From Phascolarctobacterium_A sp034086985 (GTDB lineage: Bacteria > Bacillota > Negativicutes > Acidaminococcales > Acidaminococcaceae), in NCBI GenBank assembly GCA_034086985.1, contig JAXDZG010000002.1, positions 110,058 through 174,057 on the forward strand: DNA of 64,000 nt, written 5' to 3'. The position numbers were made by a program, and so were the translations under genes. Position 1 is the first letter of the stretch. Each line of letters starts with the position of its first letter. The notes under the pieces are model-generated. The model did not search any database. It was not told where the DNA came from and saw only the letters and a list, made by a program, of their open reading frames with translations. Shown here one piece after another: positions 44,536 through 53,313 of this stretch.

Positions 44536-45489
44536 ATGAAGCATATGTTTAATTATTGTGCCATTGATTGGTACGAGGACGAGCTGAAGGCTAATAATTT
44601 GGACTTGCATAAAATGGTGCAGGAGCTGGGCGTGGACGGCATTGAGCAGTTCGTGTATGGTCTTGATCCTGTGGGAAATAAATATAAGGATATTACAGTG
44701 GGCGTGCATTTGAATTATTGGCCCTACTGGATGGATTTTTGGCTGAAGAAGGCGAAGCGCTTAAAGCAGCAGTTCCGCAATATCCGCGAGCGCAACAAGT
44801 ATTTTAAGGATGCCATGAGCTGTGACGAGTGGTTGAGCGTTATTCGCCGCAATATTGGCGCTGCCCTGGCCCAAAATCCGGAGTATTTGGTATGGCATGT
44901 GGCGGAGGCTAATAATGAGGAGGCCTTTACCTTTGAGTTTAATTACAGCGACCGCGAGGTTTTGACGGCGGCAGCGGATGTGTTTAATTCTGTGTGCGAC
45001 GAGATTCCGTCCCATGTGCCGGTGCTTTTTGAAAATTTGTGGTGGCCGGGCCTGCGGCTTACGGATGTGCGTAATGTGAAGTATTTCTTTGAGCGCTTGC
45101 ACCGCAAGAATGTGGGGATTATGCTTGATACGGGGCATTTGATGAATACGAATGTGCGTATTAAGAATGAGACGGAGGGCGCGGAGTATGTGCTGAAGGT
45201 GTATGAGAAGCTTGGGGAGTGTAAGTCCTTGGTGCGCGGTGTGCATTTGAGCTGCTCTTTGTCGGGGGTATATCAGCGCAGCCTAAGTCATCAGGTGCCG
45301 GAGAAGCTTGATATGGAGACGATTTGGAAGCATATTGGCAATATTGACCAGCACAAGCCGTTTTATACTGATGCGGCGAAGCGTATTTTGGAGACGATTC
45401 AGCCAGAGTATGTGACTCACGAGGTGGGCTACGACAGCATGAAGGATTTGTGCGAGCAGCTGCCGATACAATTGAAGGCATGTAGGTAA
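44536..45489 (+). CDS. Sugar phosphate isomerase/epimerase-like TIM-barrel protein
   Basis: A 317-residue protein of the xylose isomerase-like/AP endonuclease 2 superfamily. Barrel and metal-ligand motifs include GVHLNYWPYWMDFW, LVWHVAEANNEE, VLFENLWWPGLRL (metal Glu), IMLDTGHLMNTN (Asp, His) and GVHLSCSLSG, and it ends near VTHEVGYDS. Members isomerise sugars or act on inositols, but the substrate cannot be told from sequence. It stands alone, with a good promoter overlapped by a dyad and a strong terminator behind it. Confidence 0.78.
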   Translation: MKHMFNYCAIDWYEDELKANNLDLHKMVQELGVDGIEQFVYGLDPVGNKYKDITVGVHLNYWPYWMDFWLKKAKRLKQQFRNIRERNKYFKDAMSCDEWLSVIRRNIGAALAQNPEYLVWHVAEANNEEAFTFEFNYSDREVLTAAADVFNSVCDEIPSHVPVLFENLWWPGLRLTDVRNVKYFFERLHRKNVGIMLDTGHLMNTNVRIKNETEGAEYVLKVYEKLGECKSLVRGVHLSCSLSGVYQRSLSHQVPEKLDMETIWKHIGNIDQHKPFYTDAAKRILETIQPEYVTHEVGYDSMKDLCEQLPIQLKACR

Positions 45490-45496
45490 AAAAGTA

Positions 45497-45539
45497 ACAC
45501 CCTGTTTATGTTAATCAAGACATAGACAGGGTGTTTTTG
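45497..45539 (+). terminator. Terminator after the TIM-barrel gene
   Basis: ACACCCTGT (45497-45505) pairs with ACAGGGTGT (45526-45534); ATGT and ACAT extend the stem inside; TTTTT follows. Confidence 0.9.
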
Positions 45540-45550
45540 TTTGGTAATTC

Positions 45551-45800
45551 GTAATATGGCACAGACTGCTCGCGGTGAGTTTCTCAAGCGAGTCGCCAAA
45601 TTGTGCAAGTGCCGCGCACGCAGCAGAATTTGTGCAGGGAGCTGTCCCCTTGGGGATAACGCAAATTTCGTGGGGTTCAATTGGCCTCTGCGGGGTACTA
45701 TTTGTCTCGCAGAAGAATTTTCTTTTTCGAACCCTTGAGGCCATTGTACCAAGCCACTCATTTGCTAAAACTCACAGCTCACTGCCTGTTGCCATATTAC
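45551..45800. repeat. Structured intergenic repeat, copy A (convergent junction)
   Basis: This fills the gap between two convergent genes and holds no credible protein gene. Outer arms GTAATATGGCA (45551-45561) and TGCCATATTAC (45790-45800) pair perfectly. A second stem, GTGAGTTT (45575-45582) with AAACTCAC (45768-45775), and a third, GCAAAT (45661-45666) with ATTTGC (45760-45765), continue inward. The 124-bp segment 45657-45780 matches 57713-57836 without gaps at about 93% identity (nine mismatches by eye). Between stems two and three lies a copy-specific insert of about 78 nt with its own hairpin, GTCCCC-TT-GGGGAT. Strand and function are unknown: candidates are a non-coding RNA or a palindromic mobile element. 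Confidence 0.85.
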
Positions 45801-45808
45801 AAATTGCT

Positions 45809-48800
45809 TTAGTCAAGTCTAAACACAATAGCATATAAAACAGGTAAAACAATTAGTGTTAACAAGGTGGCACCGGTGAGGCCGCATGCGATGGAGACGG
45901 CCATGGCGTTCCAGAATTGGCTGGCGAACATGGGGATGAGGCCTAGGACTGTGGTGAAGGCGGCCAGCATGATGGGCCTGAAGCGGACGATGGCGGATTC
46001 TACGATGGCTGTGCGCAGGGGCATGCCACTGTCCAGGTGCTGCTGGATTTGGTCCACGATAACCATGCTGTTACGGATGATGGTACCGGTGAGGGCTAGG
46101 ATGCCTAGCTCGGCCATGAAGCCAAGGGTGGAGTTGAAGAGCAAGAGACCAAAGATGACGCCGATGATGCCCATGGGCGCCGTAAGCATGATGACTAGGA
46201 GCTTACGGACGTCCTGGAGCTGAAGCATGATGAGGATCATAATCAAAAGCACCATAAGGGGCACGGGCTTCATGAGATAACCGAAGGTCTTTTTACTGTC
46301 CTCTAGGGAGCCGCCGATTTCGATGCTCATGCCGGCGGGCAAATTGGCGCGCATGTCGGCCAGTTGGTCGTATATTTCCTGAGTTACGTCATTGCCCGTG
46401 ACGCCCTCAGCGATACCGCCGTTGACGGTGATGGTGGGACGCAGATTGCGACGCCAGATCATGTTATCCTCGTTGGTATATTCCACGCGAGCCACTTGGG
46501 ACAGAGGCACTGCGCCGCGGCTGGTAGGGATGGAGATGGTCTCCAGCTGGGAAATAGTGGCCCGCTCGGCGGGGTCCAGCCTAAAGACGATGCCGATTTC
46601 CTGGTCGCCCTCTAGGTAGCCTGCTACGGTGTAGCCGCTGACCTGGGCTTGCAGGGCGGTGGCCACGGTTTGCCGCGTGAGGCCTAGCTGCAGGAGCTTG
46701 TCGTTATCCACTGTGAGCTTTACTGCGTTGGTCTCTTCCAGCCAATCCAGACGGGTCATGGTTACGTAGGGATGCGCAGCCATTATCTGGCGCACCTCGT
46801 GGGCATATTTCTTTACCTGCGCAGGGTCGCTGCCGCTAACCCGCAGCATAACGGGATAGGGTGCAGGGGGACCTAGGGGAATGGAGCGGGAATAGGTCAC
46901 GGCCTCGGGCAGCCTTTGGGCAGCCAGCTCATTAATGCGCTTTTCCAAGCGCTTGCGGGCTTCCACGTCCTTAGCTACAACTACTAGCTGGGCATAATTA
47001 TCACGGGGCTGCACCGGGTCGATAACCAGCACGAAGCGGGGCGCACTCTTGCCCACATAGGTGGAGACATGGTCTAGGTCAGGGTCGTTTTTGATGAGAT
47101 TGGTAAGCTTTTGGGCAGCCGCATCGGTGTTTTTAATGGAGCTACCCTCAGGCAGATTGAGCTCCACCAGTATTTCCGGCCTTACGCTGGCAGGGAAAAA
47201 CTCCTTGCTGACAAAGCGCAGCATGAAGGTGGAGAGGCCTAAAAGGGCGACGGTGATGCCGATGACAAGGGCTCTGTGATTTAAGGACCACTCTAAAAGG
47301 CTGCGGAATTTTTGATAAAAGAAGCTGTCGTAGCTATCCTGCTTAATCACGGTGGGCCTAATCCAAGCATAACCTAAAACAGGGGCTAGGGTGGCGGAAA
47401 CAAGCCAGCTTAGAAGCAGGGTTACGCTCATCACCGGAAAAAGGCTGTAGGCAAATTCCGAGGATGAGGATTTAGAAAAGGCGATGGGCATGAAGCCCAA
47501 GCAGGTGATGACTGTGCCCGTAAGCAGGGGCTTGCCACAGGTGGCAAAGGCGTAGGAAGCAGCAGCCTTGCGCTCCATGCCCTCGCTCATTTTTACCTCC
47601 ATGAGCTCCACCACAACGATGGCGTCATCCACCAGCATACCTAGGGAAATAACTAGCGCGCCCAAGGATACCTTGTGTAAATCGATGCCCATGGCAAACA
47701 TGGCGGCGAAGGAGCCCAGCAGAATCAGGGGGATGCAGCAGGAAATGACGTAGCCGCTGCGGCGTCCCAAGCTAAAGAGGCTCACAGCCAAGACGATGAT
47801 GATGGCCTCGTAGAGGCTTTCGCTAAATTCGCTGATGGATTTCTTGACTACCTCGGGCTGGTTGGCCACTTGGTTCAACTCCAGGCCCAGGGGTAGCTCC
47901 TTTTGGATGCGAGCTATTTCCTTGGCCAAATTTTCGCCTAAAAGGATATTGTCGCCCCCATCCTCCATGGACAAGGCAATACCCACGGCGGGCTTGCCGT
48001 TGTAGTACATGAGGGGCTCCGGCGGGTCCGCATAACCACGCTTGAGCTGGGCAATATCACCTAGGCGGAAGACCTTGCCGTTGGCGTTAATGGGAATGGC
48101 AGCAATATTGGCCAGACTATCGGGGCTGCCTGTGATGCGCAAATACGCGTTGGCCACATCGGTTTCCACCATGCCCGATGGCGTCATGACGGTCTGAGCC
48201 TTGATAATGCTGGCGATGGTATTAATATCAAGGCCAAGGCGGGCCAGCTTTTCTGTTTCCATCTGCACGAAGATTTTCTCCGGCTGCACGCCCACCAGCT
48301 CCACCTTTTTCACATCGTGGATGCCATAAAAGTCCAGCTTAATTTTTTCTGCATAACGACGCATGTCCTCATAGGAATAGCCATCCCCGGTGAGGGCATA
48401 GATATTGCCATAAACATCGTCGAAGCGGTCGTTAAAATAGGGGCCATAGCTGCCCGTGGGGAGCTTGCTCTTGCCATCGTTAACGATATTGCGCAGCTCC
48501 AGCCAGCGCTGGCGCACCAGATTGCCGGTGACCTCGTCCTTTAAGGTGACGGTGATGACGCTGGTGCCGGGGCGAGAATAGCTGGTAATTTTGTCGATTT
48601 GGGGCAGGTTTTGGGCTTCCTTTTCAATGGTGTTGGTCAAATGCTGCTCCACATCCTTGGCGCTGGCGCCGGGCCAGGCGGCGGAGATGACCATTTGCTT
48701 TACCGCAAAGGAGGGGTCCTCGCTGCGGCCCAGGGACTTAAAGGAGAAGAGGCCCATGACCAGCACTAAAAAGGCAAAAAAGTAGACCAGTTGCTTGTGC

Positions 48801-48889
48801 TCAATGGACCAGGTAGCCCAGTTGGCACTGTGGGAGCCTTTATTATTGGTATTATACTCGTGCTTATCGTTTGAGAAAGGGTTAGGCAT
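45809..48889 (-). CDS. RND efflux transporter, inner-membrane pump
   Basis: A 1026-residue resistance-nodulation-division pump (AcrB/MexB-like superfamily). The first transmembrane helix is near residues 33-52 (LVYFFAFLVLVMGLFSF). A large periplasmic loop follows, with a second such loop in the C-terminal half. The proton-relay motif LGMLVDDAIVVVELMEVKM lies in TM4, and the terminal helices (FMAELGILALTGTIIRNSMVIVDQI) carry the matching family block. The motor uses the proton gradient to export drugs or metabolites across a diderm envelope with an adaptor and an outer-membrane channel. Its start codon overlaps the adaptor stop (TAATG). No TolC-like gene is present here. Confidence 0.94.
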   Translation of the reverse strand: MPNPFSNDKHEYNTNNKGSHSANWATWSIEHKQLVYFFAFLVLVMGLFSFKSLGRSEDPSFAVKQMVISAAWPGASAKDVEQHLTNTIEKEAQNLPQIDKITSYSRPGTSVITVTLKDEVTGNLVRQRWLELRNIVNDGKSKLPTGSYGPYFNDRFDDVYGNIYALTGDGYSYEDMRRYAEKIKLDFYGIHDVKKVELVGVQPEKIFVQMETEKLARLGLDINTIASIIKAQTVMTPSGMVETDVANAYLRITGSPDSLANIAAIPINANGKVFRLGDIAQLKRGYADPPEPLMYYNGKPAVGIALSMEDGGDNILLGENLAKEIARIQKELPLGLELNQVANQPEVVKKSISEFSESLYEAIIIVLAVSLFSLGRRSGYVISCCIPLILLGSFAAMFAMGIDLHKVSLGALVISLGMLVDDAIVVVELMEVKMSEGMERKAAASYAFATCGKPLLTGTVITCLGFMPIAFSKSSSSEFAYSLFPVMSVTLLLSWLVSATLAPVLGYAWIRPTVIKQDSYDSFFYQKFRSLLEWSLNHRALVIGITVALLGLSTFMLRFVSKEFFPASVRPEILVELNLPEGSSIKNTDAAAQKLTNLIKNDPDLDHVSTYVGKSAPRFVLVIDPVQPRDNYAQLVVVAKDVEARKRLEKRINELAAQRLPEAVTYSRSIPLGPPAPYPVMLRVSGSDPAQVKKYAHEVRQIMAAHPYVTMTRLDWLEETNAVKLTVDNDKLLQLGLTRQTVATALQAQVSGYTVAGYLEGDQEIGIVFRLDPAERATISQLETISIPTSRGAVPLSQVARVEYTNEDNMIWRRNLRPTITVNGGIAEGVTGNDVTQEIYDQLADMRANLPAGMSIEIGGSLEDSKKTFGYLMKPVPLMVLLIMILIMLQLQDVRKLLVIMLTAPMGIIGVIFGLLLFNSTLGFMAELGILALTGTIIRNSMVIVDQIQQHLDSGMPLRTAIVESAIVRFRPIMLAAFTTVLGLIPMFASQFWNAMAVSIACGLTGATLLTLIVLPVLYAIVFRLD

Positions 48890-50031
48890 TACTTGTCACC
48901 GCCTTCCTCAAGGCGTACCTCTTGGTTGGGAGTGAGCTTGGCGAGGCCGGCGGTGATAATTTTATCGCCGCGGCTGAGTCCTTGCTCAATCAGCACTGCG
49001 TTGCCACTATAGCCGTTGACCTTTACCTCCGCCAGCTGGGCCTTGTTATCGCGCACAACCCAAACCTGCGTTTTATTGTTCACTTGGTATAAGGCCTGGG
49101 CGGGGATGGGGAAGGTAGCGTTAGCGTCGGATGCAGCTGTAGCAGATTCAGCGTTGGTAGCAAGCTCTACCTTGGCGGTCATGCCCAGCTTGGCAGCAGC
49201 AGGCAAATCAGGAACAGCAACACAGACCTTATAGGTGCGGGTAACAGGGTCAGCCATGGAGGCTATTTCCCGCACGTAGCCAGTGGCATTTACGCCGGGC
49301 AGCGCCCAAAAGCTAATGCTAGCTTTTTGACCAACTCTTAAAGCCGCACCCTCCGGCACGCTAATCTGCACCTCACGCGCGCCACTGCGCACTACGGTGG
49401 CTATGGGCGTGCCTGCGCCAACCACCTGTCCAACCTCGCCGCTCAGCGCCGTGACCACGCCATCCGTATCGCTCACCAATTGGGTGTAGCCCAATTGGTT
49501 GCTGCTCACGTTGGCCTGGGCCTGGGCTTGGCGCAGCGCGGCGCTGGCCGCCTCCAGCTGCGTCGCATAATTGTCGCGGACAGCTTCGCTGACCGCGCCT
49601 TGAGCGTAGAGCGAGCTGTAGCGAGCGGCGTTATCCGCGGCCAGCTTATAGCTGGCGCGGGCACTGGCCAGCTGGGCCGTGGTGGCCTCCACGCTTTGCG
49701 CTACGTCCTTGGGGTCCAGCGCCAGCAGGACCTGGCCTGCTCGCACGGTGTCGCCCACGTTGACGTAGCGGGCAGCGATTTTGCCGGCCACCTGGAAGGC
49801 CAGCTGGCTTTCGTATCTACCCCGGACCTCGCCGGGGTAGAATTTAGCGGTAGCGGCGGCGTCTGCAGCTTGGCCCACAGTGTACGTGCGTACGATGGGG
49901 ATAATTTTCTGCGCCTGGGGTTGGTGCGTAATATTGCTATAGAGGGCGTAGCCGCCCAATCCTAGGGTCAGTACTACCGCAGCGATGCCTAAGCGTTTTT
50001 GCGTAGTAGGGTCAGTAAAAAATGCTTTCAT
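48889..50031 (-). CDS. RND efflux periplasmic adaptor (membrane fusion protein)
   Basis: A 380-residue HlyD/AcrA-type adaptor. It has an N-terminal membrane anchor (LGIAAVVLTLGLGGYALYS), a lipoyl/barrel-sandwich half (VAGKIAARYVNVGDTVRAGQVLLALDPKD), an Ala-rich coiled-coil hairpin (about residues 110-175), the second lipoyl half (SDTDGVVTALSGEVGQVVGAGTPIATVV) and beta-barrel and membrane-proximal domains. It bridges the inner-membrane pump to an outer-membrane channel. The ATG has only a weak GTGTGGTG upstream. It is the first gene of the operon, transcribed from a minus-strand promoter about 140 nt upstream with a long leader. Confidence 0.92.
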   Translation of the reverse strand: MKAFFTDPTTQKRLGIAAVVLTLGLGGYALYSNITHQPQAQKIIPIVRTYTVGQAADAAATAKFYPGEVRGRYESQLAFQVAGKIAARYVNVGDTVRAGQVLLALDPKDVAQSVEATTAQLASARASYKLAADNAARYSSLYAQGAVSEAVRDNYATQLEAASAALRQAQAQANVSSNQLGYTQLVSDTDGVVTALSGEVGQVVGAGTPIATVVRSGAREVQISVPEGAALRVGQKASISFWALPGVNATGYVREIASMADPVTRTYKVCVAVPDLPAAAKLGMTAKVELATNAESATAASDANATFPIPAQALYQVNNKTQVWVVRDNKAQLAEVKVNGYSGNAVLIEQGLSRGDKIITAGLAKLTPNQEVRLEEGGDK

Positions 50032-50178
50032 TATATATACACCACACTTAGCAGCAATTTACCTTCGTCAGCAAAGCTGCTTGCTTAAATTAGGCATACC
50101 TCGTAAGCGGAGCGAACTACCTAAGCTAAGGGTGACAGGAAGGCAAATTTAATGCAAAATTTTTAATCGTTCAATTAA

Positions 50179-50207
50179 ATTATAAGTTGAGATGCTGCCA
50201 GCGTCAA
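50179..50207 (-). promoter_or_regulatory. Promoter of the adaptor-RND pump operon
   Basis: On the minus strand: TTGACG (50207-50202), 17-nt spacer, TATAAT (50184-50179). The leader to the ATG is about 140 nt and contains inverted segments, such as TTAGG with CCTAA in the 50090-50135 region, that could fold. Confidence 0.75.
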
Positions 50208-50278
50208 GCAACAAGTCTGTGATATCTTTCCAAGGGTACAAGGTTGCTTGCTGCGGACCTTGAAGTGGGCTTAAGCAA

Positions 50279-50350
50279 TAGGGAATTTTGTAAAGACCAT
50301 GTATATTACCTGTAAAATTTGCCATGTATACAGGCAAAAGCTATTCCCTA
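50279..50350. promoter_or_regulatory. Nested inverted repeats upstream of the hydrogenase promoter (possible operator)
   Basis: TAGGGAAT (50279-50286) and ATTCCCTA (50343-50350) are a perfect 8-bp dyad. Inside it lie CCTGTA (50309-50314) with TACAGG (50329-50334), and two direct copies of CCATGTATA (50297-50305, 50322-50330). The block ends about 17 bp before the -10 of the hydrogenase operon. It does not match an FNR or CRP consensus. Confidence 0.55.
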
Positions 50351-50363
50351 AAAAGGCCTAATA

Positions 50364-50372
50364 TGGTATAAT
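50364..50372 (+). promoter_or_regulatory. Extended -10 promoter of the hydrogenase operon
   Basis: TGG-TATAAT (50364-50372) with no good -35; the lack of a -35 and the adjacent nested dyads suggest activator dependence (inference). Confidence 0.6.
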
Positions 50373-50438
50373 ATTTGCTTGTCAAAATTGTGAATTTGTG
50401 AAAATGCTGTAAAAATTTTGGAAAGTGTAGGTGAGGAA

Positions 50439-52412
50439 ATGGAATGCTTTTTGCTTGCTGCCGCCTGCTTTGGCGTCGGCATTGTAACCCTTTTATTTCC
50501 CCATGGCCTGCAGCGCGTTGCCCATTGGCTGGCCAATCTTGCTGCCCTCGCTGGCAGCGGTATAGTGGCCGCCAAGGCTTGGCAGGTGCTGGCAGGCAGT
50601 GGGGTGGAGCCGCTTAAGTGGGGCTCCTATTCCTTGGGCGTGGACGGATGGAGCGCCATCTTCCTTTTGCTCACAGGTATCGCAGGCGTTATTACCAGCC
50701 TGTACGCTTTGGGCTACGCCCAAAGCTATGAGGGCAGCCGCCTGCGCCTTTTAGGCGGCATGTGGAACCTCTTCTTGCTGTCCATGGTGCTGGTGCTGCT
50801 GGCAGGTGACGCCTTCAGCTTCCTGCTCTTCTGGGAAATCATGGCTGTAGCCTCCTTTATGCTGGTGAACCATGAGTCCGAAAAACGCTCCACCTGGACC
50901 GCTGCGTACCAATATCTGGTGATGACCTCCTTAGGTACCGCAGCCATTATGATCGCCTTTTTAGTGACTGGCGCTTTCAGCGCCAACTTCAGCTTTGAGG
51001 CCATGGCCGCTAATAAGCTGGTGGGCTGGTGGCAGCACGGGGTGTTCGCGGCAGCCTTTCTCGGCTTTGCCTTGAAGGCAGGCCTCGTACCCCTGCATGT
51101 GTGGCTGCCCAACGCACACCCCGCTGCCCCCAGCCACGTGTCAGCTCTCATGAGTGGCGTTATGCTGAAGATTGCTCTCTATGGCTTTGGTCGCTTTATG
51201 TTCAGCTTCCTGCCCACCTGGAACTACTGGTGGTGCGTTATTGTGATGCTGGTGGGTGCTGTGTCCGCCTTCCTGGGCGTACTTTATGCCCAAATGGAAA
51301 ACGATATCAAGCGCATTTTGGCTTATTCCTCCGTGGAAAATATGGGCGTAATTTTCGCAGCCTTTGGCTGCGGCATGCTGCTTAAAGTATTGGCCGGTGG
51401 CAACTGGTATCTTTTAGGCTTCGTGGCCGCTTTAGTCCATGCCTTTAACCACAGCATTATGAAGGTGCTGATGTTCATGAGCGCCGGCTCCATTATGCAT
51501 GGCACCGGCAGCAAAAATCTGGAGCTCTTCGGTGGCTTGGCTAAAAAAATGCCCTACACAGCGCTCTTTACCTTGGTGGGCTCCATGGCCCTGGCTGCCA
51601 TTCCCTTGACCAATGGCTTTACCGGCGAGTGGCTGGTGCTGCAAAGCTTTATTACCTTGGCTAGCACCAACGCTGTGCAATCCACCCGTATTTTGGTAGC
51701 CATTTGCTTCATTCTCTTGGGCTTCACCGGAGCTCTAGCCTTGGGCTGCTTCGTGCGCTTCTATGGCATTGCCTTCTTAGGTCGCGCTCGTAGTGAGCTC
51801 ACTGAGCATGCTCATGAATCCGATGGCTTTATGCTGACGGCCATGGGTATTTCCAGTATTCTCGTTGTGGCCTGTGGCCTTTATCCCGTGCCCGTGGTGC
51901 AAACCATTTGCAATGCCTTGGCCATCAATAGAGAATTTGCTGCACAGGGCTTGGCCTTGGAGTGGGCCGGTACCGGCACCTTGGCTGTGTTCAATCCGGT
52001 GCTGCTGCTCATTTTAGTAGCCATCATTGGCCTTGTAATTTATCTGTGCACCGTCAGCGTGTTCGTGGAAGAGGATGTGACCTGGAACTGTGGTACCTAT
52101 CCTACGGAGCGCCAGCAGTATTCTGCAACCGGCTTTAGTAAGCCCGTGCGCCGCGCCTTCGATTATCTTTTGAAGCCCAAGCGCCAGGTTTCCTATATGC
52201 GCAAGGACCACGCTTATTTTGGTCGCCAGCTCTCCTATAAGCTGGAAATTCCCGATATGATTACGGAAAAATTATATGCGCCCTTCCAAAAGCGCTTCGT
52301 AGGCATTTCTGCCTTTTTGCGCCGTATGCAGCAGGGCAGTGTGCGCCTGTACGTATCCTACGTTATGGCTGCCATGGTATTAGTGTTAGTATGGGGGGCG
52401 TTGTATAAATGA
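50439..52412 (+). CDS. Hydrogenase-4 type proton-pumping membrane subunit (HyfB-like)
   Basis: A 657-residue polytopic antiporter-like subunit related to HyfB/HycC and NuoL. It has about 14-16 hydrophobic helices. The proton-channel core contains FLLFWEIMAVASFMLVNHESE, KAGLVPLHVWLPNAHPAAPSHVSALMSGVMLK and AYSSVENMGVIFA. The C-terminal part extends toward VTWNCGTYPTERQQYSATGFSKP, typical of HyfB. It should translocate ions driven by the hydrogenase arm. ATG 50439 follows GGTGAGG; an in-frame TTG at 50418 has no ribosome site. First gene of a six-gene operon, overlapping the next by 4 nt. Confidence 0.9.
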   Translation: MECFLLAAACFGVGIVTLLFPHGLQRVAHWLANLAALAGSGIVAAKAWQVLAGSGVEPLKWGSYSLGVDGWSAIFLLLTGIAGVITSLYALGYAQSYEGSRLRLLGGMWNLFLLSMVLVLLAGDAFSFLLFWEIMAVASFMLVNHESEKRSTWTAAYQYLVMTSLGTAAIMIAFLVTGAFSANFSFEAMAANKLVGWWQHGVFAAAFLGFALKAGLVPLHVWLPNAHPAAPSHVSALMSGVMLKIALYGFGRFMFSFLPTWNYWWCVIVMLVGAVSAFLGVLYAQMENDIKRILAYSSVENMGVIFAAFGCGMLLKVLAGGNWYLLGFVAALVHAFNHSIMKVLMFMSAGSIMHGTGSKNLELFGGLAKKMPYTALFTLVGSMALAAIPLTNGFTGEWLVLQSFITLASTNAVQSTRILVAICFILLGFTGALALGCFVRFYGIAFLGRARSELTEHAHESDGFMLTAMGISSILVVACGLYPVPVVQTICNALAINREFAAQGLALEWAGTGTLAVFNPVLLLILVAIIGLVIYLCTVSVFVEEDVTWNCGTYPTERQQYSATGFSKPVRRAFDYLLKPKRQVSYMRKDHAYFGRQLSYKLEIPDMITEKLYAPFQKRFVGISAFLRRMQQGSVRLYVSYVMAAMVLVLVWGALYK

Positions 52413-53302
52413 TGAACTTACAAACTGATTTACAAAGCCTAGTCCTGTGCTTAGCGCAAGCGCTGCTCTTGCTTTTAGTAGCTCCTATGATCACCGGCAT
52501 TGTGAAAAAGGTGAAGGCGCTGCTGCAAAACCGCATTGGCTCCAGCATTTTCCAAGAATATTACGATATTAAAAAATGGTGGGGCAAGCCTACCATGATC
52601 ACTCCCTATACCAGCGCTCTCTTTAAAATGGCACCCTGTGTATATTTTGTAACCACCCTCGTGGCTGCCTGCATGCTGCCCAATTTCTTCGGTGGCAAGG
52701 CTGGCTTCGGCGATGTGTTCGTTTTCGTGTACATTTTAGCTCTGGGTCGCTTCTTTATGGCTGTGTCCTCCATGGATGCTGCCACTGCCTTCGGTGGCAT
52801 GGGCGGTAGCCGCGAGGTGTATATCGCAGCCTTCGTGGAGCCGGTGATTATGCTGGCCATTTTGTCCAATGTGCTGCACACCGGTAGCACCTCCTTAAGC
52901 GGCATGACCCTGCGCTTTGACACGGTGAACCTGACTGTGGCAGGCGTGCTGACCTGTATCGCGTTCTTCCTGGTGATGCTGGCGGAAAATAGCCGCATTC
53001 CTGTGGATAATCCCGATACCCATCTGGAGCTGACCATGATTCATGAGTGCATGACGCTGGAATACTCCGGTCGCCTGTTGGCCCTTATTCACTGGGCAAG
53101 CCAGCTGAAGCTGTTGATGTTCCTCATGCTCTTCTCCATGCTGTATTTGCCCTTGAATTTGCCGGTGGTGCTGAAGGTGCTGCTGAGCGCTGTGGCTGTG
53201 GGTGTGGTAGAAACCTTGAATAATAAAATGCGCCTCTTTAAGGTGCGCGTATATTTGGCTGCGGCTGCGTTGATGCTGCTCTTGGCCATTGTGGCTCAGT
53301 AA
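52409..53302 (+). CDS. Hydrogenase membrane subunit, NuoH-like (HyfC/HycD family)
   Basis: A 297-residue membrane protein of the respiratory chain subunit 1/HycD family with about eight helices. The conserved cytoplasmic loops appear as LLQNRIGSSIFQEYYDIKKWWGKP, MDAATAFGGMGGSREVY and AENSRIPVDNPDTHLELTMIHECMTLEYSGR, the last being the charged loop that couples electron transfer to ion pumping. It anchors the hydrophilic hydrogenase arm to the membrane. The ATG overlaps the upstream stop codon. Confidence 0.93.
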   Translation: MMNLQTDLQSLVLCLAQALLLLLVAPMITGIVKKVKALLQNRIGSSIFQEYYDIKKWWGKPTMITPYTSALFKMAPCVYFVTTLVAACMLPNFFGGKAGFGDVFVFVYILALGRFFMAVSSMDAATAFGGMGGSREVYIAAFVEPVIMLAILSNVLHTGSTSLSGMTLRFDTVNLTVAGVLTCIAFFLVMLAENSRIPVDNPDTHLELTMIHECMTLEYSGRLLALIHWASQLKLLMFLMLFSMLYLPLNLPVVLKVLLSAVAVGVVETLNNKMRLFKVRVYLAAAALMLLLAIVAQ

Positions 53303-53313
53303 GGAGGTAGACG

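Noticed and set aside
45429..45761. Minus-strand frames beginning MSGLVQWPQGFE in both copies of the intergenic element (45429-45761 and 57539-57817).
   Set aside because: The shared peptide ends where the nucleotide repeat ends, and the frames run into unrelated sequence with no ribosome site. Similarity is explained by the DNA/RNA element, so I treat it as non-coding.
50149..50337. A 62-codon minus-strand frame between the RND and hydrogenase operons.
   Set aside because: It overlaps the minus-strand promoter and the nested dyads, and has no ribosome site or family resemblance.
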